This document shows, piece after piece, positions 32,565 through 44,785 of a stretch of 64,000 nucleotides of DNA; position 1 is the first letter of the stretch, and every line of letters starts with the position of its first letter. Origin of the DNA: Hepsetus odoe (lineage: Eukaryota > Chordata > Actinopteri > Characiformes > Hepsetidae); NCBI GenBank assembly GCA_017165825.1, contig CM029370.1:10823767-10887766 (forward strand), read 5' to 3'. The notes below the pieces were generated by a model, which saw nothing but the letters and a program-made list of their open reading frames with translations, was not told where the DNA came from and searched no databases. Position numbers and translations under genes: made by a program.

Positions 32565-33876
32565 TTATCATGGTGGAGGGGGTTGTGTGCCCCATGAACC
32601 TGGGAGCTGTGCTGTCAAGAGCCTGTAGCTGTTAGGACTATCCAAGGGTCTGGCTGGGCTCAGCCCAAAGTAATGTGTAAGTAATGTGAAGCTGTGCTCT
32701 TTTGGGCTCACCACCTGCGAGAGCAGAAATAGGGGCTGAGTGTGATGGGTTGGGATGTAGGCCTTGGCAGATCGGGCCCACTGTACTGAAACTGGCTTTT
32801 GGTATGTGGAACATCACCTCACTGGGACAGAATGAGTTTGTTTGGAAAGTTGAGCAGTGCAGACTAGATATATTCAGGCTCACTACTATGCACAGCCTGG
32901 GTTCTAGAACCAAACTCCTTGGTGGTGGCTGGACTCTATTCTGCTCTGGAGTTGTATGGGGTGAGAGACGGCTTGCAGCCATGGGGTTACTTGTTTGCCC
33001 CTGATGGAGCACTGCTGCATTGGAGTTTGTCCTGGTAAACGAAAGGGTCACCTCACTGTGACTTCAAGTTCTTTGACCGCTTATGTTTCAAATGCCAGCT
33101 CAGAGTGCCCAACATTTTTAAGAGTACTGGAAAGTGTTCTGGAAAGAAGACAATCTAAGGACGCTATAGTTTTGTTGGGGGTCTTCAATGCTCACATCGG
33201 AAACGACTGGGAAACTTGGAGGGGAATGATTTTTCCTAACAATTTACTTGATTCAAACCCTAGCGGTGTTTTTTTTTTAAATTGTACTTCTGTGCTAGAC
33301 ATTGTTCATAATGAACATCATGTTCGACCATAAGGCAGCTCATAATTGTACATGGTACCAGAGCTCCTAAGGCCAATGATATAGGATGATTGACTTTTTA
33401 GTAGTGTCATCTGACATTACAGTCATGTGTTCTGAAGAAGAGAAGAGAAGAAGAGAAGAGAAGAGCAGAGCTGTCAACTGATCACCACCTGGTGGTGTGT
33501 TGAATCAGACAGGGAAGGCTGCCAGACAAACCTCGTAAACCCAAACAGGTAGTGAGAGTGAACTGGGAACATATGGAAGAGGATCCTATCCAGAGGGTCT
33601 TTAACTCACACCTCCAGGAGAGCCTCTCCCTGATCCTGCAGGAGGTTGGGGCATGAACTTTAAATGGACCCTGTTCAAATCCACCATTGCTGATGTGGCA
33701 GTCTTGAGCTATGACTGGATGACTGTTGGTGCCTGTCGTGGCCAAAGGACCTAGTGTAGCACACCATCAGTAAGGGAAGCCCTCACTCCAAAGGAGTGTC
33801 CCACCCATGTGCCTGGAAGCGGTCACTGAGTCAGTCTGAAAACTTCCCAGTGGCAATGCACTGGGGGGGCGGAAGA
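32565..33876 (+). mobile_element. Rex3-like (RTE clade) LINE, 5' and endonuclease part, decayed
   Basis: Begins tcatggtggagggggttgtg and reads in shifting plus-strand frames. It gives FGMWNITSL (canonical GTWNVTSL), a GGWTLFCSGV block, then LLGVFNAHIGNDWETWRGMI where the expected catalytic Asp of GDFNAH is Val, a SNPSGVFFLNCTS block, and later DHHLVV-like and RPGKPK-like stretches. No RT is present. A GAAGA-rich run lies at 33435-33468. It ends where a MITE terminus was inserted. Confidence 0.7.
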
Positions 33877-33880
33877 TATA

Positions 33881-33935
33881 CAGTGCTATGCAAAAGTTTT
33901 AGGCAGGTGTGAAAAAATGCTGTACTGTACTGTAC
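33881..33935 (+). mobile_element. Tc1-like MITE, copy C, single left end
   Basis: CAGTGCTATGCAAAAGTTTT and aggcaggtgtgaaaaaatgc match the left inverted repeat of copies A and B. The sequence then collapses into tactgtactgtactgta. Only one end remains. Confidence 0.8.
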
Positions 33936-33989
33936 ATCTTGAAATGCTGAAGGCTCTGGATACTATTGGGCTGTCATGGCTGACAGTGT

Positions 33990-34229
33990 GAAAGTGAAAA
34001 AAAGTGAAAGTGACAATCCTTGTCATTGCAAGGTCACAGCACAGCAGATTTAATCCAGGCACTCAAACAGCATGCAGCAGGGGGCAGCTATAGAAAGCGC
34101 CTGGGGAGCAGTGATGGGGATGGACCCTCGCTTAAGGGTACCCAAGGGCAACCTACCAGTAAGGGGAATCGAACCCACAATCTTCAGAAGCAAGGGCAAC
34201 TCCCTAACCACTAGACCACCGCTGTCCCA
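33990..34229 (-). mobile_element. tRNA-derived SINE, tail type A
   Basis: Minus-strand copy. The gtgaaaaaaagtgaaagtga end is at the left and ccctaaccactagaccaccg at the right. A small deletion affects the tail half. Confidence 0.85.
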
Positions 34230-34929
34230 GCGTTGCATGGATGTTAGGGACAGTACCTCTGAAGTGGCTAACTGGGTTGGTGTTCCCATTAAATCTTCAA
34301 TGATCCACTCATTCCCTGTATAACTGCAGTGAGAGCTGTGTCTGTATTCTTGGCATTAATTCACGCTTGTTCTCAGTTGGGTGTTGGAGTCTGTCCTTTT
34401 ACCCCAATCATGTGTGTGATTTCAAGACAAAGGCAGGTTCTAATTTTTGCTTGCTTGTGGGCTTAATTCTTGATGTACCGCATCAGATGATCGAGACAAG
34501 CTTTTTTTCTGAATAAAAAGGTCTTTTGGACTCTGATAAAAATAATTAAAAAAAATTTTATCAGTATTTCTGTGTGGCCTAGTACCAAATGGCCCATGGA
34601 CCAGTACCGGTCCGCAGCCCGGTGGTTAGAGACCACTGATCTACAGCATGCATTCAGGCACTGCTCATTAGATGCACTAGTTATGCACTACATTTATGAT
34701 GCACTGCTCTTAGGATGCACTAATAGTGCACTAATCTTATAATACTCTTATGAAGTGCTGTTCTTATGCTTTTATGCTATTTGATTGCAGTCATGAAAGA
34801 GGTAGTGAAAGAGTTTCTTGTCATGTCATTGTGAACTAACCAAAGCAAACAGCACACTATTACAAAATTCTACCACTGCATTAAGCCTATTCACCTAGGG
34901 AAACAGGTGAAAGCCATATATCATGAACC
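34230..34929. other. Spacer with an hAT-like scrap
   Basis: At 34590-34640, ggaccagtaccggtccgcag and cggtggttagagaccactg resemble the end of a widespread hAT-type repeat. The TTATGATGCAC-type stretch at 34670-34770 is locally repetitive. No gene is seen. Confidence 0.4.
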
Positions 34930-35039
34930 TACCGAGCAGTGTTTAGGGCGATACCTTGCTCTTGGGTACCAAAGGGTAACCACAGGTCCGGGACCCTAAT
35001 CATAGGATCAAATGTCTGAATACTAGGCCATCACTGCCC
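34930..35039 (-). mobile_element. Very old SINE fragment
   Basis: Minus-strand remnant with accttgctcttgggtaccaa and ctaggccatcactgccc still recognisable. Confidence 0.6.
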
Positions 35040-35229
35040 AAAGTGAGCAAAAATGTAAGCAAGTAAATAAAGGAATGAGTTAGAGCCATAAAAATACACA
35101 TATCAGCCACATAATTGAAAACGATTCAAAATCTTGTTATGATTACACTATCATGTGGGGGTTATATATATATATCAAAAGCAAGAGAACAGTGAGTTCA
35201 TGAAGTTCATTTGTTGGAAGCAGTAAATA

Positions 35230-35450
35230 ACTGTACAGCGGTGGGGCAGCTGTATGATCGGAGGATCAGGGGTTCGAACCCCTTCCCAAGGTGCCCTTGA
35301 GCAAGATGCCGTCCCCATAACTGCTCCCTGGGCACGTTCAATAGCTGCCCACTGCTGCACGGTGTTTGGGTGTGCATGGGTTAAATGCAGAGGTCCAATT
35401 TCGTTGTGGTTCACTGGTTAAATGCAGAGGTCCTTAAAAAAAAAAAAAAA
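35230..35450 (+). mobile_element. SINE, tail type A, with A-rich end
   Basis: Plus-strand copy with a rearranged head (tacagcggtggggcagctg), intact B box (gggttcgaacccc) and type A middle. A short duplicated piece (ggttaaatgcagaggtcc) leads into an A run of about 22. Confidence 0.82.
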
Positions 35451-35468
35451 AAAAAAGAAAAGAAAAAA

Positions 35469-35730
35469 GGGCAGCGGTGGCCTAGTGGTTAGGGTGTTGG
35501 CCACATGATCGGGGGTTCGAACCCCTTCCCAATAGGTTGCCCTGAGGTACCCTTGAGCAAGGTGCCGTCCCCGTCACTGCTCCCTGGGTGCTTTCAATAG
35601 CTGCCCACTGCTGCACAGTGTTTGAGTGTGCATGGGTTAAATGCAGAGGTCCAATTTCGTTGTGGTGTCTGCTGTGCTGTGACCTCGCAATGACAAGGGT
35701 TGTCACTTTCACTTTTTCACTTTCACAACT
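35469..35730 (+). mobile_element. tRNA-derived SINE, tail type A, well preserved
   Basis: A clean family example: ggcagcggtggcctagtggt, ggttagggtgttggcc, B box gggttcgaacccc, cttgagcaaggtgccgtccc, gctttcaatagctgcccact, aggtccaatttcgttgtggt, ctcgcaatgacaagggttgt and ctttcactttttcacttt. The 5' half has tRNA-like A and B boxes for RNA polymerase III. Confidence 0.93.
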
Positions 35731-35776
35731 GGGACAGAACATCTCCACAATGGCAGGTCTTAAGGGGTTTTCCCAG

Positions 35777-36437
35777 TTTACATTTACATTTACATTTACG
35801 GCATTTAGCTAACGCTCTTATCCAGAGTGACTTACAACAGTGCTTTATTTCCACAATAGATCATCATCTTGGTAACCAGCACAGATCAGTAACTGCTGAT
35901 TAGCTAGTACAACCTAAGTAACAGACTAAGAGCCCTTGTAACAAGTACACACCATACATTTTTTTTTTTTTTGAGAGGAGGAGCAGGGGTGGGAGAGTAG
36001 GAAAGAGAGTAGAGGTTTTTTAGGAAAGAAAGAGTAAGGGTAGGAGAGTGGATGGTTCGGGAGGGATTAGTCCGTGAACAGGTGGGTCTTTAATCTACGT
36101 TTGAAGACAGCGAGGGACTCCGCAGTTCTGACCATCAGGGGGAGTTCGTTCCACCACTGAGGGGCCAGAACTGAGAAGAGTCTTGATGCGTGTCTTCCTC
36201 TGTTTTTCAACGGTGGAGGTTCAAGACTAGCAGTGCTTGATGGTCTGAGGGGACGAGAAGAGACACGATGTTTAATTAGAGTCGACAGGTAAGATGGTGC
36301 AAGGTTAGTAGCCTTGTAAGCAAGAGTTAGAGTTTTAAACCTGATACGAGCAGCCACTGGGAGCCAGTGCAGGTCCCACAGCAGAGGAGTGGATGAAGAG
36401 AACTTGGGATGGTTGAAGATGAGTCTAGCGGCAGCTA
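35777..36437 (-). mobile_element. L2-type LINE, 3' end
   Basis: The minus strand encodes the RT C-terminus (36067-36437): AAARLIFNHPKFSSSTPLLW, DLHWLPVAARIRFKTLTLAY, IKHRVSSRPLRPSS, SVLAPQWWNELPLMVRTAES and RRLKTHLFTD, then a stop. A 3' UTR of about 290 nt ends at the left with ctctggataagagcgttagc and gtaaatgtaaatgtaaatgt. Everything 5' of this is missing. The tail is shared with the SINEs at 31238, 43774 and 58234. Confidence 0.9.
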
Positions 36438-36489
36438 GTTTGCAGTGGTTATTACCAACACAAAAAAGAAAAAAAGAAAAAAACTGGCA

Positions 36490-36965
36490 GACTTGCAACA
36501 GGGTGTTTGAGACTCAAAGCTCAGTGATGGACAAGTGGCTACCCAGTCTGGTCCAATCCCACGGAAGAGCTGCTGTAGCATGAATTGTAGAAATTCATGC
36601 TAGCTAGGGAGAAAATTCAGAACACAAAGTGCATTACAGTTTGTAAACATCTGAACTGGGTCATCAAGAAATGGTAAAAGGTGGCCTGGTCTGATGAATT
36701 TTCTACATCATGTGGATGACGAGATGCATGTGCAAGGTGCATGTGCATTGCTTTCTGCTGGAAAACTATGAGGATTGGCATTCATGTGTATGTTGTTTTG
36801 GTACTATTTACTACTTTCAAAAAATTGTTGCAGACCAAGTACATCCATTAATCGCAATGCTATACCCTATTTGTCAATGACAACTTTCAGCAGGATAATG
36901 CTACACTGCTACAAAGAAAAATTATGTTTGAGGAACATGACAATGAGTTCAAAGTAGTCCAGTGT
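36490..36965 (+). mobile_element. Decayed Tc1-like transposase remnant
   Basis: Frame-shifted plus-strand reading gives RVFETQSSVMDKWLPSLVQS, later FQQDNATLLQRKIMFEEHDN and EFKV, corresponding to the second catalytic Asp region (QxDNA) and the helix after it. No inverted ends are recognised. Confidence 0.55.
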
Positions 36966-37430
36966 ATTTCTTTGTCCAGTACCAAGCCTGGATAAATTGC
37001 AAAGGTTGCATCAGGAAGGGCACCCAGTGTGAAAAATTTGCCAGATCAATATACGGACAATGATAAAGATTTCCTTACTCATTCGTCCAGGGCCTGAGTT
37101 AAGTACAATTGCCCCCGGCTGAGTTCAATGTTTTGTCTTGGCCTCCAAAAAGATATTCCAAGACCCCAATGCAATCAAGTATCAAGGAACTTGCTGGACG
37201 AAGTATTTTGATCCAGTCAATTTTAATATGACCAAGGACTACAAGGCCATTAAAGTCAATTTTAATGGTAATTTAACTTTTATGTTTATAATAAAAAGGC
37301 CAATCAAAAGGCAAATTGTATATAATCGGTATATATATATGTATAAAAACCATGAATAAAAGTCAATAGGTTTTGATATGACAGCAGTGATTATATAATG
37401 CATTAAAGTAAATGTGTATATCTGCAGAAT

Positions 37431-37434
<4 letters not shown>
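36966..37434. other. Unique spacer
   Basis: Nothing is recognised. Confidence 0.45.

Positions 37435-37506
<72 letters not shown>
37435..37506. repeat. (AG)36 microsatellite
   Basis: A 72-bp AG run with one AAAG interruption near 37488. Confidence 0.96.
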
Positions 37507-40500
37507 TGAGAATTATTTGGGGTACATGCCTTGAACCAACACCTGTGAGTGTAGGCCTTTGTCAACAGCATGGCAAATAGTTTTTATTATTTATAAGTAT
37601 GAAATGTTTTTTGTACACATGTACAAGACATTGATATAGCTGGTGCATGTAAATGAGCCAATATTATTTCTCCATCAAGTACTGGCCACATCCACCTATA
37701 CTAACAAATAGGCCTGGAAATTATGCTTTTAGAACATGCAGCAATCTAAAAATATCTGAAGAAATGCTGTTCCTATTATTATTTTATTATTATAACTGTA
37801 TTTTATTATTATAACAGTTATTATAACTGTAATAAGATGTATCCCTACCACTGCCACTTCTAATACTAATATTACTATTTATAATAAATGCAACCTTTTT
37901 TCAAAGAATCTTTGTCAAGAAAAAAAAAGAGAAATATATCAAACATCATAAACACACAGTTCAGTAAAATAGTTATTATCATCTTTAATTTGGCCTCAAA
38001 AGTGTAATCAGTCTATTAATAATATAAATTAATTCAACCCAAGTTTACTGATGCTGTTGTCATCACAGTGACTTGGTGTTTTTCCAAGAATTCATGTTTT
38101 AATCGACATGTGGAATATGACAGCAGGTTCTGAGCTATGCTATAGTTTACATTGTACTGTATTATAGGTGGCCTTTTGCACACTTGATGTCTGGCTGCAG
38201 CACTGAGAGTGTTCAGCTGCTGGGTTTAACAGCTGCTTCATCGTATTAATGCAGGATATCACATCACCTCACATGCTTAAATGCTTAAAAGTTCTGTTAT
38301 GCTCACAACTGGGGATACTGGTGTCAAATTGTGGTTCACATTACAGGAATCAAAAATGAAAGAAGGATTGCAAACCCACAGTAAATGAGTTTCTATTATC
38401 AGTGGGGCCTGTTACCATGGGAAAGCAGTTAACCTCACCAACGTATAGGTCCCTCAGTCACGTCTTTTTGGGGGGTTTTTTGTATATATTTAGGTATCCT
38501 CCTGCTGTCTATGTTTAATTTTCACTTAGAAAATTAATTAAACATTTAATTTGCCCAAGGGTGTTGGAACTTTTGCATACAGTTGTATAAGAACAGTGGA
38601 TGCTGACTGGAAACATTCCCACCTCAGGAAGAATAAATTTTACTGATTTAAAAGAGATTCTTCAATTAAACTGGTCCTCTGTGACACTAATTTAAAATAT
38701 GCTGAGATTAAAACAAGCATGCTACTTTTATCTAAATTATCACTCAATCAATTATCAAGTCTTTCTTATCTAAATACAATTCACAACAACTACAAAGTCA
38801 AGCCAGGACAGAAAACATGTCTGACTATAATGGCACTGGAGCTCTCTGGAGCAGCTGTTAGCTGGTGGTTGGTGTGACGGTGAGTGATTTAACAGCAGGT
38901 AGGATTGTGCTTTGGAGAGATAACAACAGCCTTTGTGGATACCTCCAGCACACTGAGTGCAGCTCTAACCAGATGCCAGTCAGTCTAGCGGCTTTTACCA
39001 CATGTGGGTGGCAGCTGTGCTAAGAGGTTTGTCCAGGGGTTTCCTGTTGGGCTGTGGTGAAAGGTATCAAATAAGTGTCAGAAGGGCCAGCTAACCCCCA
39101 GTAATTGTTCTATTTAGCAGGAGGTATTTACCCAAGGGTGTCATGCTTTCTGCCATATGGTTTAACACAATGTCAAGCACCAAGCTTCTACATAATACAA
39201 CAGTGTTATAGTGATATACTGAGTCAGCATCAGTTGTACTCAGCTGTATCGGAAACCCACCATAATGAATACATTATTTTTGGTGTAGAAAAATGACACA
39301 TATCCTTTACCAAACCAGAACAAGGACAAGAACTACCATCGTTGCATAGTAGTAGCATTACAATTATTGATTTGTTAGATTTGTCACATGGAGCCTGATG
39401 TATATTGCCCTGGCTGGTTATTTTCAGGAATATCCATGGTGAATCTTGATGAAATGCATAACATGTTTAACTACAGTTCATACTGCATTTCTTCTCTGCA
39501 TTACTTTTAGCCCCTTGCTTGCACAGAGCCATGGTTATCAATGTGGGGCCTTACTTCCTTGATGTTTGTGAGGTACAACCAGGGACTCCCAATTTAATTT
39601 ATTAATAGCATTCATAAGGCCCCATGAGTCTCTCTTTGACAAATTATATAATGTACGTAAGCATTTATATAGTATTATTCTATAAAGCACCCACACTTTT
39701 TGGGGTGAAACTGATAAAATGTTTTGGCTGTGATACCATAATGCAGGTCAGAATAAAGCTTTTTAAATGTTTATGTCAACTGTGAGAAGGAAATAAACAT
39801 CATTCTTCATAAAATATTGCATGGTAATATAAGATTTGTACATGTTATTTAGTGCTTACATGTTAGTCCCTCTGCAGGTAACCTTTCATATCATTATTCA
39901 GTCATTTGTACTTCTACCACTTCTGAACACAAAATTGCCCTAATATATCCAGTTTTCCAAATCAATATTCCTCTCAGGCACCATACAGCAATGGGCATTC
40001 TACCACCTGCCATGCGTTGTTTAGTAATGGCAAACCATTGTTCCAGCCCTTTTTTTGCCCTTTTAAAACATATTCAGCCGAACAGTGCAGAGATGCTGCC
40101 AGCTGCTTCTGTTCAGTATCTCAACCTCACTGTCACTTGCACAGAAATAGGCCGCATTGAATATGCAGATTGCTTTACGCTGAGGTGTCCATAAAAGAGA
40201 CTTAGACTTTGAAGTATTGCATAGAGTTCACCCAACAGAATTAATCAGATGAACTTCATACAGCCTCCCACACTGCTGATATAGGGGTGAGGGGCATGCC
40301 TCCCATACACTAAACATGTTTATGTGCTGGACATAAATTGGGAAAGCATGGAGCATTATACTTTATAACTGCTGATGTTCTACCATAAATATGAAGAGAG
40401 AAAAAATCCAAGTCAGCTGTTTCTGCTTTTGATTCGATCTTCCTCTTTATGCTTCACATTTGTGTGTGTAACTGACATGTATCTATCTTTATGGAAATGG

Positions 40501-42549
40501 ACCATGATTATGTGCACATACTTATCAGTCACATCAAACTAGGGATTCACATGTGTGTTGAACAACAAAAACAAGAAATTAATGCAGCACAGCATTTTTT
40601 TTTGCAGAGATCCTTAGTTATGAACAGCTTTTAACTGTTCATGATTAGGAGAAAGGGGGGAAATGCTTTGATGCTTTGATGCATCTGCAGCAGCAGAAAT
40701 AGTTTAAATAGAAATAGAAATAGAAATAGTTTACCAGCAGAAATAGTAGACAATGCAAATTCTTTTTTTTTTCAGATACCTCAACTCTGAACAAAGCCCA
40801 ACTGTTTTTTCAAATCTTTGACATGCCAATTTATGAAACAGATAGTTGTATAAAACAGTTTAATCCAAAAGCAGTTTATCTGAATGACATTTAGACTCTT
40901 CTTAAAACCAACAGCAATACAAATGTCAAATTCTAAAAAAAGGAAAGTGTTGGCTTCCACATGTATCTCTGGGAATCTCTTGGAGCAATTTTTGGATTGT
41001 ATGTCCACAAACAGTTGATGGATAGAGTGAATGAATCATTTTAGCAATATATCTGATTATCTTTTTAAATAAATACATCTTAACATATAAGGTGTTTGTA
41101 CCACAGTACCACTGGTTGTTATCTACTCATAAAACTTTTTATGGTTCATTTAACCCATTTGTGCCACTAGCCCATGTTAGAAACCCCATCATTTTAAGAA
41201 TTCATGGCCACAAATCAGATACAGTTCCAATTTAAGATCATATATGAGTGTATGCTGCCACTGTCCAAACCTCAACCCTATCATCAAAAGGCCGCGATCC
41301 CTTCCATTGCATTAATGTCTGTGGTTTGGATTCCACAAGACCAAGACTCACTCTCCAGTTGACTACAAAGGCAATTCTTCTCAGCCCCATTAATTCAACA
41401 CAATACTAACCTAAGGTCAAGTGCTTGTTAATGGGTGGGTTGAACAGAATCAACAGCTAGAATTATCCTCCAGACAGTTTGAGTTGTCAAATGATTGAAA
41501 AAATGCAATGGATCCTGGAAGAAGCATGTGTTAGCCTTCACTCTTCCAGCACTGGTAGTATTGTGTAACAGGAAGATGTAGATAGCAAGTGGAACGTAAC
41601 ACCACTAAACAGGAAAAAAGCAATCTTTGTCATATTCTGGCAAAACAAATTTGTGCCATTTTTACCTGGTCTTTTTATTAAGGCATTTTCATGATGTCAG
41701 TAGCTTTGAAACAGATATACAAGAGTCTGCTGAAGGCTCTCATTTTACCCTGTCCTTATGAGTACACCAGAAGATTTAATATATAGCAATAGTAATGCAG
41801 TATTATCTATTAGGTAAATGCAAAAGCAGTTCATTGTAACAGTGATTAACTTGCCAAAAGATTTACATCCTGCTATCCTCATCTGCAACAGGAATAGCGA
41901 GTGTGGCAAAGAAACTTTCCATTTAAAGTTTGCTACTTAAAATACAATGATTACTTGGATCCCTCTGCCATCCTTTCTTAAAAACCATTGTTAGGTAACA
42001 CCTTCATCCCAATATATTATTTGGCAGAGTTTCCAGACAAACTGAAGCAGCTGGATGTTGCCATATGCTTTTGGTACTTGGGACTGGTAGCAGATGCTGT
42101 GGTCAAATGAGGCCAAAATAGAAATTTCTGGCCAGTCATCACAGATTTATTACCTGTAAAAGGAAGGATACATAAAACAAACCAAAATACCAACTGTTGT
42201 GAAATATGTTGTGGTGTTTTTGAAGCTAAAGAATGCTTTGCTCTCACTTCTCTGTGAGTCCATGTGAAGATCAATGGAATAATCAGTTCTCAAAATGCCA
42301 GGATATTCTGGCTTAAAAACTGGGTTCCCTCTGCCAAGAGTCTATCTTGGATAAAGATGAAACATAACATCATCCAAAAGTACTGACACTATAAAGACCC
42401 ATGGACTCACCCATTTTATTTACTCTGTTTTCCTATGATGAGTTCATAGGAAATTTGAGGTCTTTGTTTTGTTTTGTTTTTTAAGTCACAACACATCAAA
42501 CTTTATTTTTCTGAAATAAAATAATAATTATTTTGAGATTTCAGGAGAT
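37507..42549. other. Five-kilobase stretch without recognisable repeats
   Basis: No SINE, LINE or Tc1 sequence is seen here, in contrast to both sides. Small features: ATTATTATAACTG repeats at 37780-37845 and an AAATAG tandem at 40700-40735. Frames such as 39105-39296 and 39991-40194 have no domain or splice support. The segments 38830-39090 and 39960-40200 look like conserved noncoding candidates. Confidence 0.4.
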
Positions 42550-42803
42550 AAGTCTTATAGTGGCACTGCAGTCTGCATGGCCCGCCGGCCATGGCCACGG
42601 TCCCGTTCTCCGGGACACAGGAATTTCTCACCACCAATCAGCACACAGCTCGTGACACCTGGGCAACCAGGTATTTAAGGACTACCACACTGACCTTATA
42701 TTGTCCGTTTTTTGTTTGGAGCACTGCCTTTTCTATTTGTTTGCCTTGTATAATAAAGTATCAGACAATTTGCCAAACACTTGTACTGACACTGACTCTG
42801 ACA
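42550..42803 (+). mobile_element. Solo-LTR-like block, same family as 56665
   Basis: Shares ggccatggcca-ggtcccg near its start with the element at 56665. It has a tatttaagga promoter-like site, an aataaag poly(A)-like signal and ends TGACA (42803). The left boundary and target duplication are not clear. Confidence 0.5.
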
Positions 42804-43773
42804 ATTTCCTTTCACACCAACAAAGATGACAGTATCCTTTTTTAGCTCTTTTCATTAGTGGTCTGGGCCTTCACAGGACCACCAATGAGCAGGACTTATT
42901 TGAGTGGTGAATCATTTTCAACACAGTGAAACTGACATGGAGTTTTTAAATTCTGTGTCTACTCCATTAGAAAGTGTTGGTCCATCTTTGTGTAGATGTA
43001 AGGATCCTTGTATTCTTCATTACTGGTCAGTTCCTTGGCTCAGGACAAGCTCAGTGATCTCATATCTCAATAAATAAATGTTATGTTGGAGTCTTCAAAT
43101 GAAGTGTAACTGAGAATTATCTTCTCTGGGATTGTATCAACAAAGAAAATTGTGATGGTTATCTCAGTTCTCTAAGGTGAGTTGGTCAGCTCACATCTAC
43201 AGTACTAAAAAATTAACTGGGAGTCAGAGTGAAACTGCAGGGGTTTTACATTATATAATAACGTCTATTTTAATGCTAAGCACAGTGCATTATGTCTGGC
43301 TACGCTAATCAGCTTTAGAAGAACAACTCTGCAACTCTCCACCTATCTATCCTGCTTTGCAGGGACACTTCAGTATGTGCCTTCTGGCCAAAGCTGATGT
43401 GTGCATGTGTATATGTGTGTATGTGTGCATGCACATTTGTAGGTGGAAGATGGAATCACTCATCCATATAATAAAGCGTTATTGAGGGTGAAATGGGATT
43501 TTTAATTGGCTGAAGTCAGAGAGCTTGCATGCCAACCAGCAGTCCTGCACTTTATACAATGACACTGTGTCCTCTTGAAGGCTCTATTGATTCAACTGTT
43601 CATACCTATACTATGTCCTTCCCTTTTTAGAGTTCATCCTAGTCAAGCCTCAGTGTGCACTGTTCACTGCACAGATGGACAATAACTAGTTCACCACCAC
43701 CCAATGTTTTGTGTTAGTGCTCCAGATAAAAAGATTTAACTGTATGTTTGACATGACTAATTACACATAGTAT
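42804..43773. other. Unique intergenic DNA
   Basis: No gene is seen. The segment 43280-43600 is a weaker conserved-element candidate with a GTGTATGTGTGCATG run inside. Confidence 0.4.
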
Positions 43774-43972
43774 ATATTTACATTTAGCAGATGCTCTTAT
43801 CCAGAGCAACTTACATGTCCTAATTACAGGGACAGTCCCCCTGGAGCAACTCAGGGTTAAGGGTCTTGCTCAGGGACCCAGTGATGGTAGTGCTAGAGGT
43901 GGGATTCAAACCTGGTTCTTTTTGACCCATTGGTCCATAGGCAAATACCCTACCACTAGACCACCACCATCA
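43774..43972 (-). mobile_element. SINE of the 'ctagcactac' family, L2 tail
   Basis: Minus-strand copy. Left end tatttacatttagcagatgc and cttatccagagcaacttaca form the L2-type tail; ggacagtccccctggagcaa and the gtagtgctagaggtgggatt block follow, and the head is at the right. Confidence 0.88.
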
Positions 43973-44045
43973 GAATGCAGAATGTGAATGTGGTTTGGAT
44001 TGAAATGTTTTTCAATACAGATTACTGAACACCTCATCTCTGTAG

Positions 44046-44390
44046 GTGCATCATGATGGTGCATTGGTTAGTGTTGTCACAGCTTCTCACAGCAAGAACA
44101 TGGGTTTGATTCTCAGCGACCTGGGTCCCTCAGAATGTGCATGTTCCCTCTGTGTCAGTGTGCGTTTCCTCCAGATACTCTGGTTGCCTCTAATAGTTCA
44201 AAGACAGGCATGTCAGGTGGAATGATGCTTAATTGCCCCTCAGGTGTAAATGTGTGTTTCTCTGTGTGTATGCCCTGTGATGGACTGAAAAACTATTTAG
44301 TGTTTCTTTGCCTTTGGCACTATGAGCCCTGCAGAATTTGGATGGATGGATGGGTGGGTAGATGGATGGGTGGATGGGTGGATGGAGAAA
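44046..44390 (+). mobile_element. V-SINE-like retroposon with GGAT tail
   Basis: Contains agcttctcacagcaagaaca, gtgcgtttcctccagata, taattgcccctcaggtgtaa and a GGATGGATGGGTGG-type tail at 44339-44388. Confidence 0.68.
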
Positions 44391-44495
44391 GCAAACAGGA
44401 AAAAAATGCTGTTATAAGGAACAAAATTAACAAATGCATGTAGTTGAGTGGTATAAAAATAATTATGTATGCCCTTTGGGGGCATTCCGTTAGTG

Positions 44496-44546
44496 CAAGA
44501 CCCCAAACACACCTCCAAGACGAGCACTGCCTTGCTAAAGAAACGG
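44496..44546 (+). mobile_element. 51-nt Tc1-like transposase scrap
   Basis: accccaaacacacctccaag and acgagcactgccttgctaaa match 46326-46376 inside the IR/DR element (transposase block DPKHTSKTS). The SINE at 44548 lies immediately right. Confidence 0.75.
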
Positions 44547-44547
44547 A

Positions 44548-44785
44548 GGGGCAGCGGTGGCCTAGTGGTTAGGAAGTTGGCCCTGCATCGGAAGATTGTG
44601 GGTTCGATTCCCTCACAAGTAGGTTGCCCTGAGGTACCCCTGAGCAAGGTACTGTCCCTGCTCCCTGGGTGGTTTCAATAGCTGCCCACTGCTGTACGGT
44701 GTTTGGGTGCATGGGTTAAAAGCAGAGGTCCAATTTCGTTGTGGTTTGTGGTGTGACCTCGCAATAACAAGGGTTGTCACTTTCC
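44548..44785 (+). mobile_element. tRNA-derived SINE, tail type A
   Basis: Plus-strand copy with intact A box and a B box reading ggttcgattccc. A likely target duplication is cttgctaaag (44531-44540) versus tttgctaaag after the right end. Confidence 0.88.

Noticed and set aside
33435..33468. CRISPR-like or satellite array
   Set aside because: It is a short GAAGA-type run with no spacers; no CRISPR structure exists anywhere in the window.
35469..35540. tRNA gene
   Set aside because: A and B boxes are tRNA-like, but the sequence runs straight into a SINE body that recurs about 17 times, and no acceptor stem closes.
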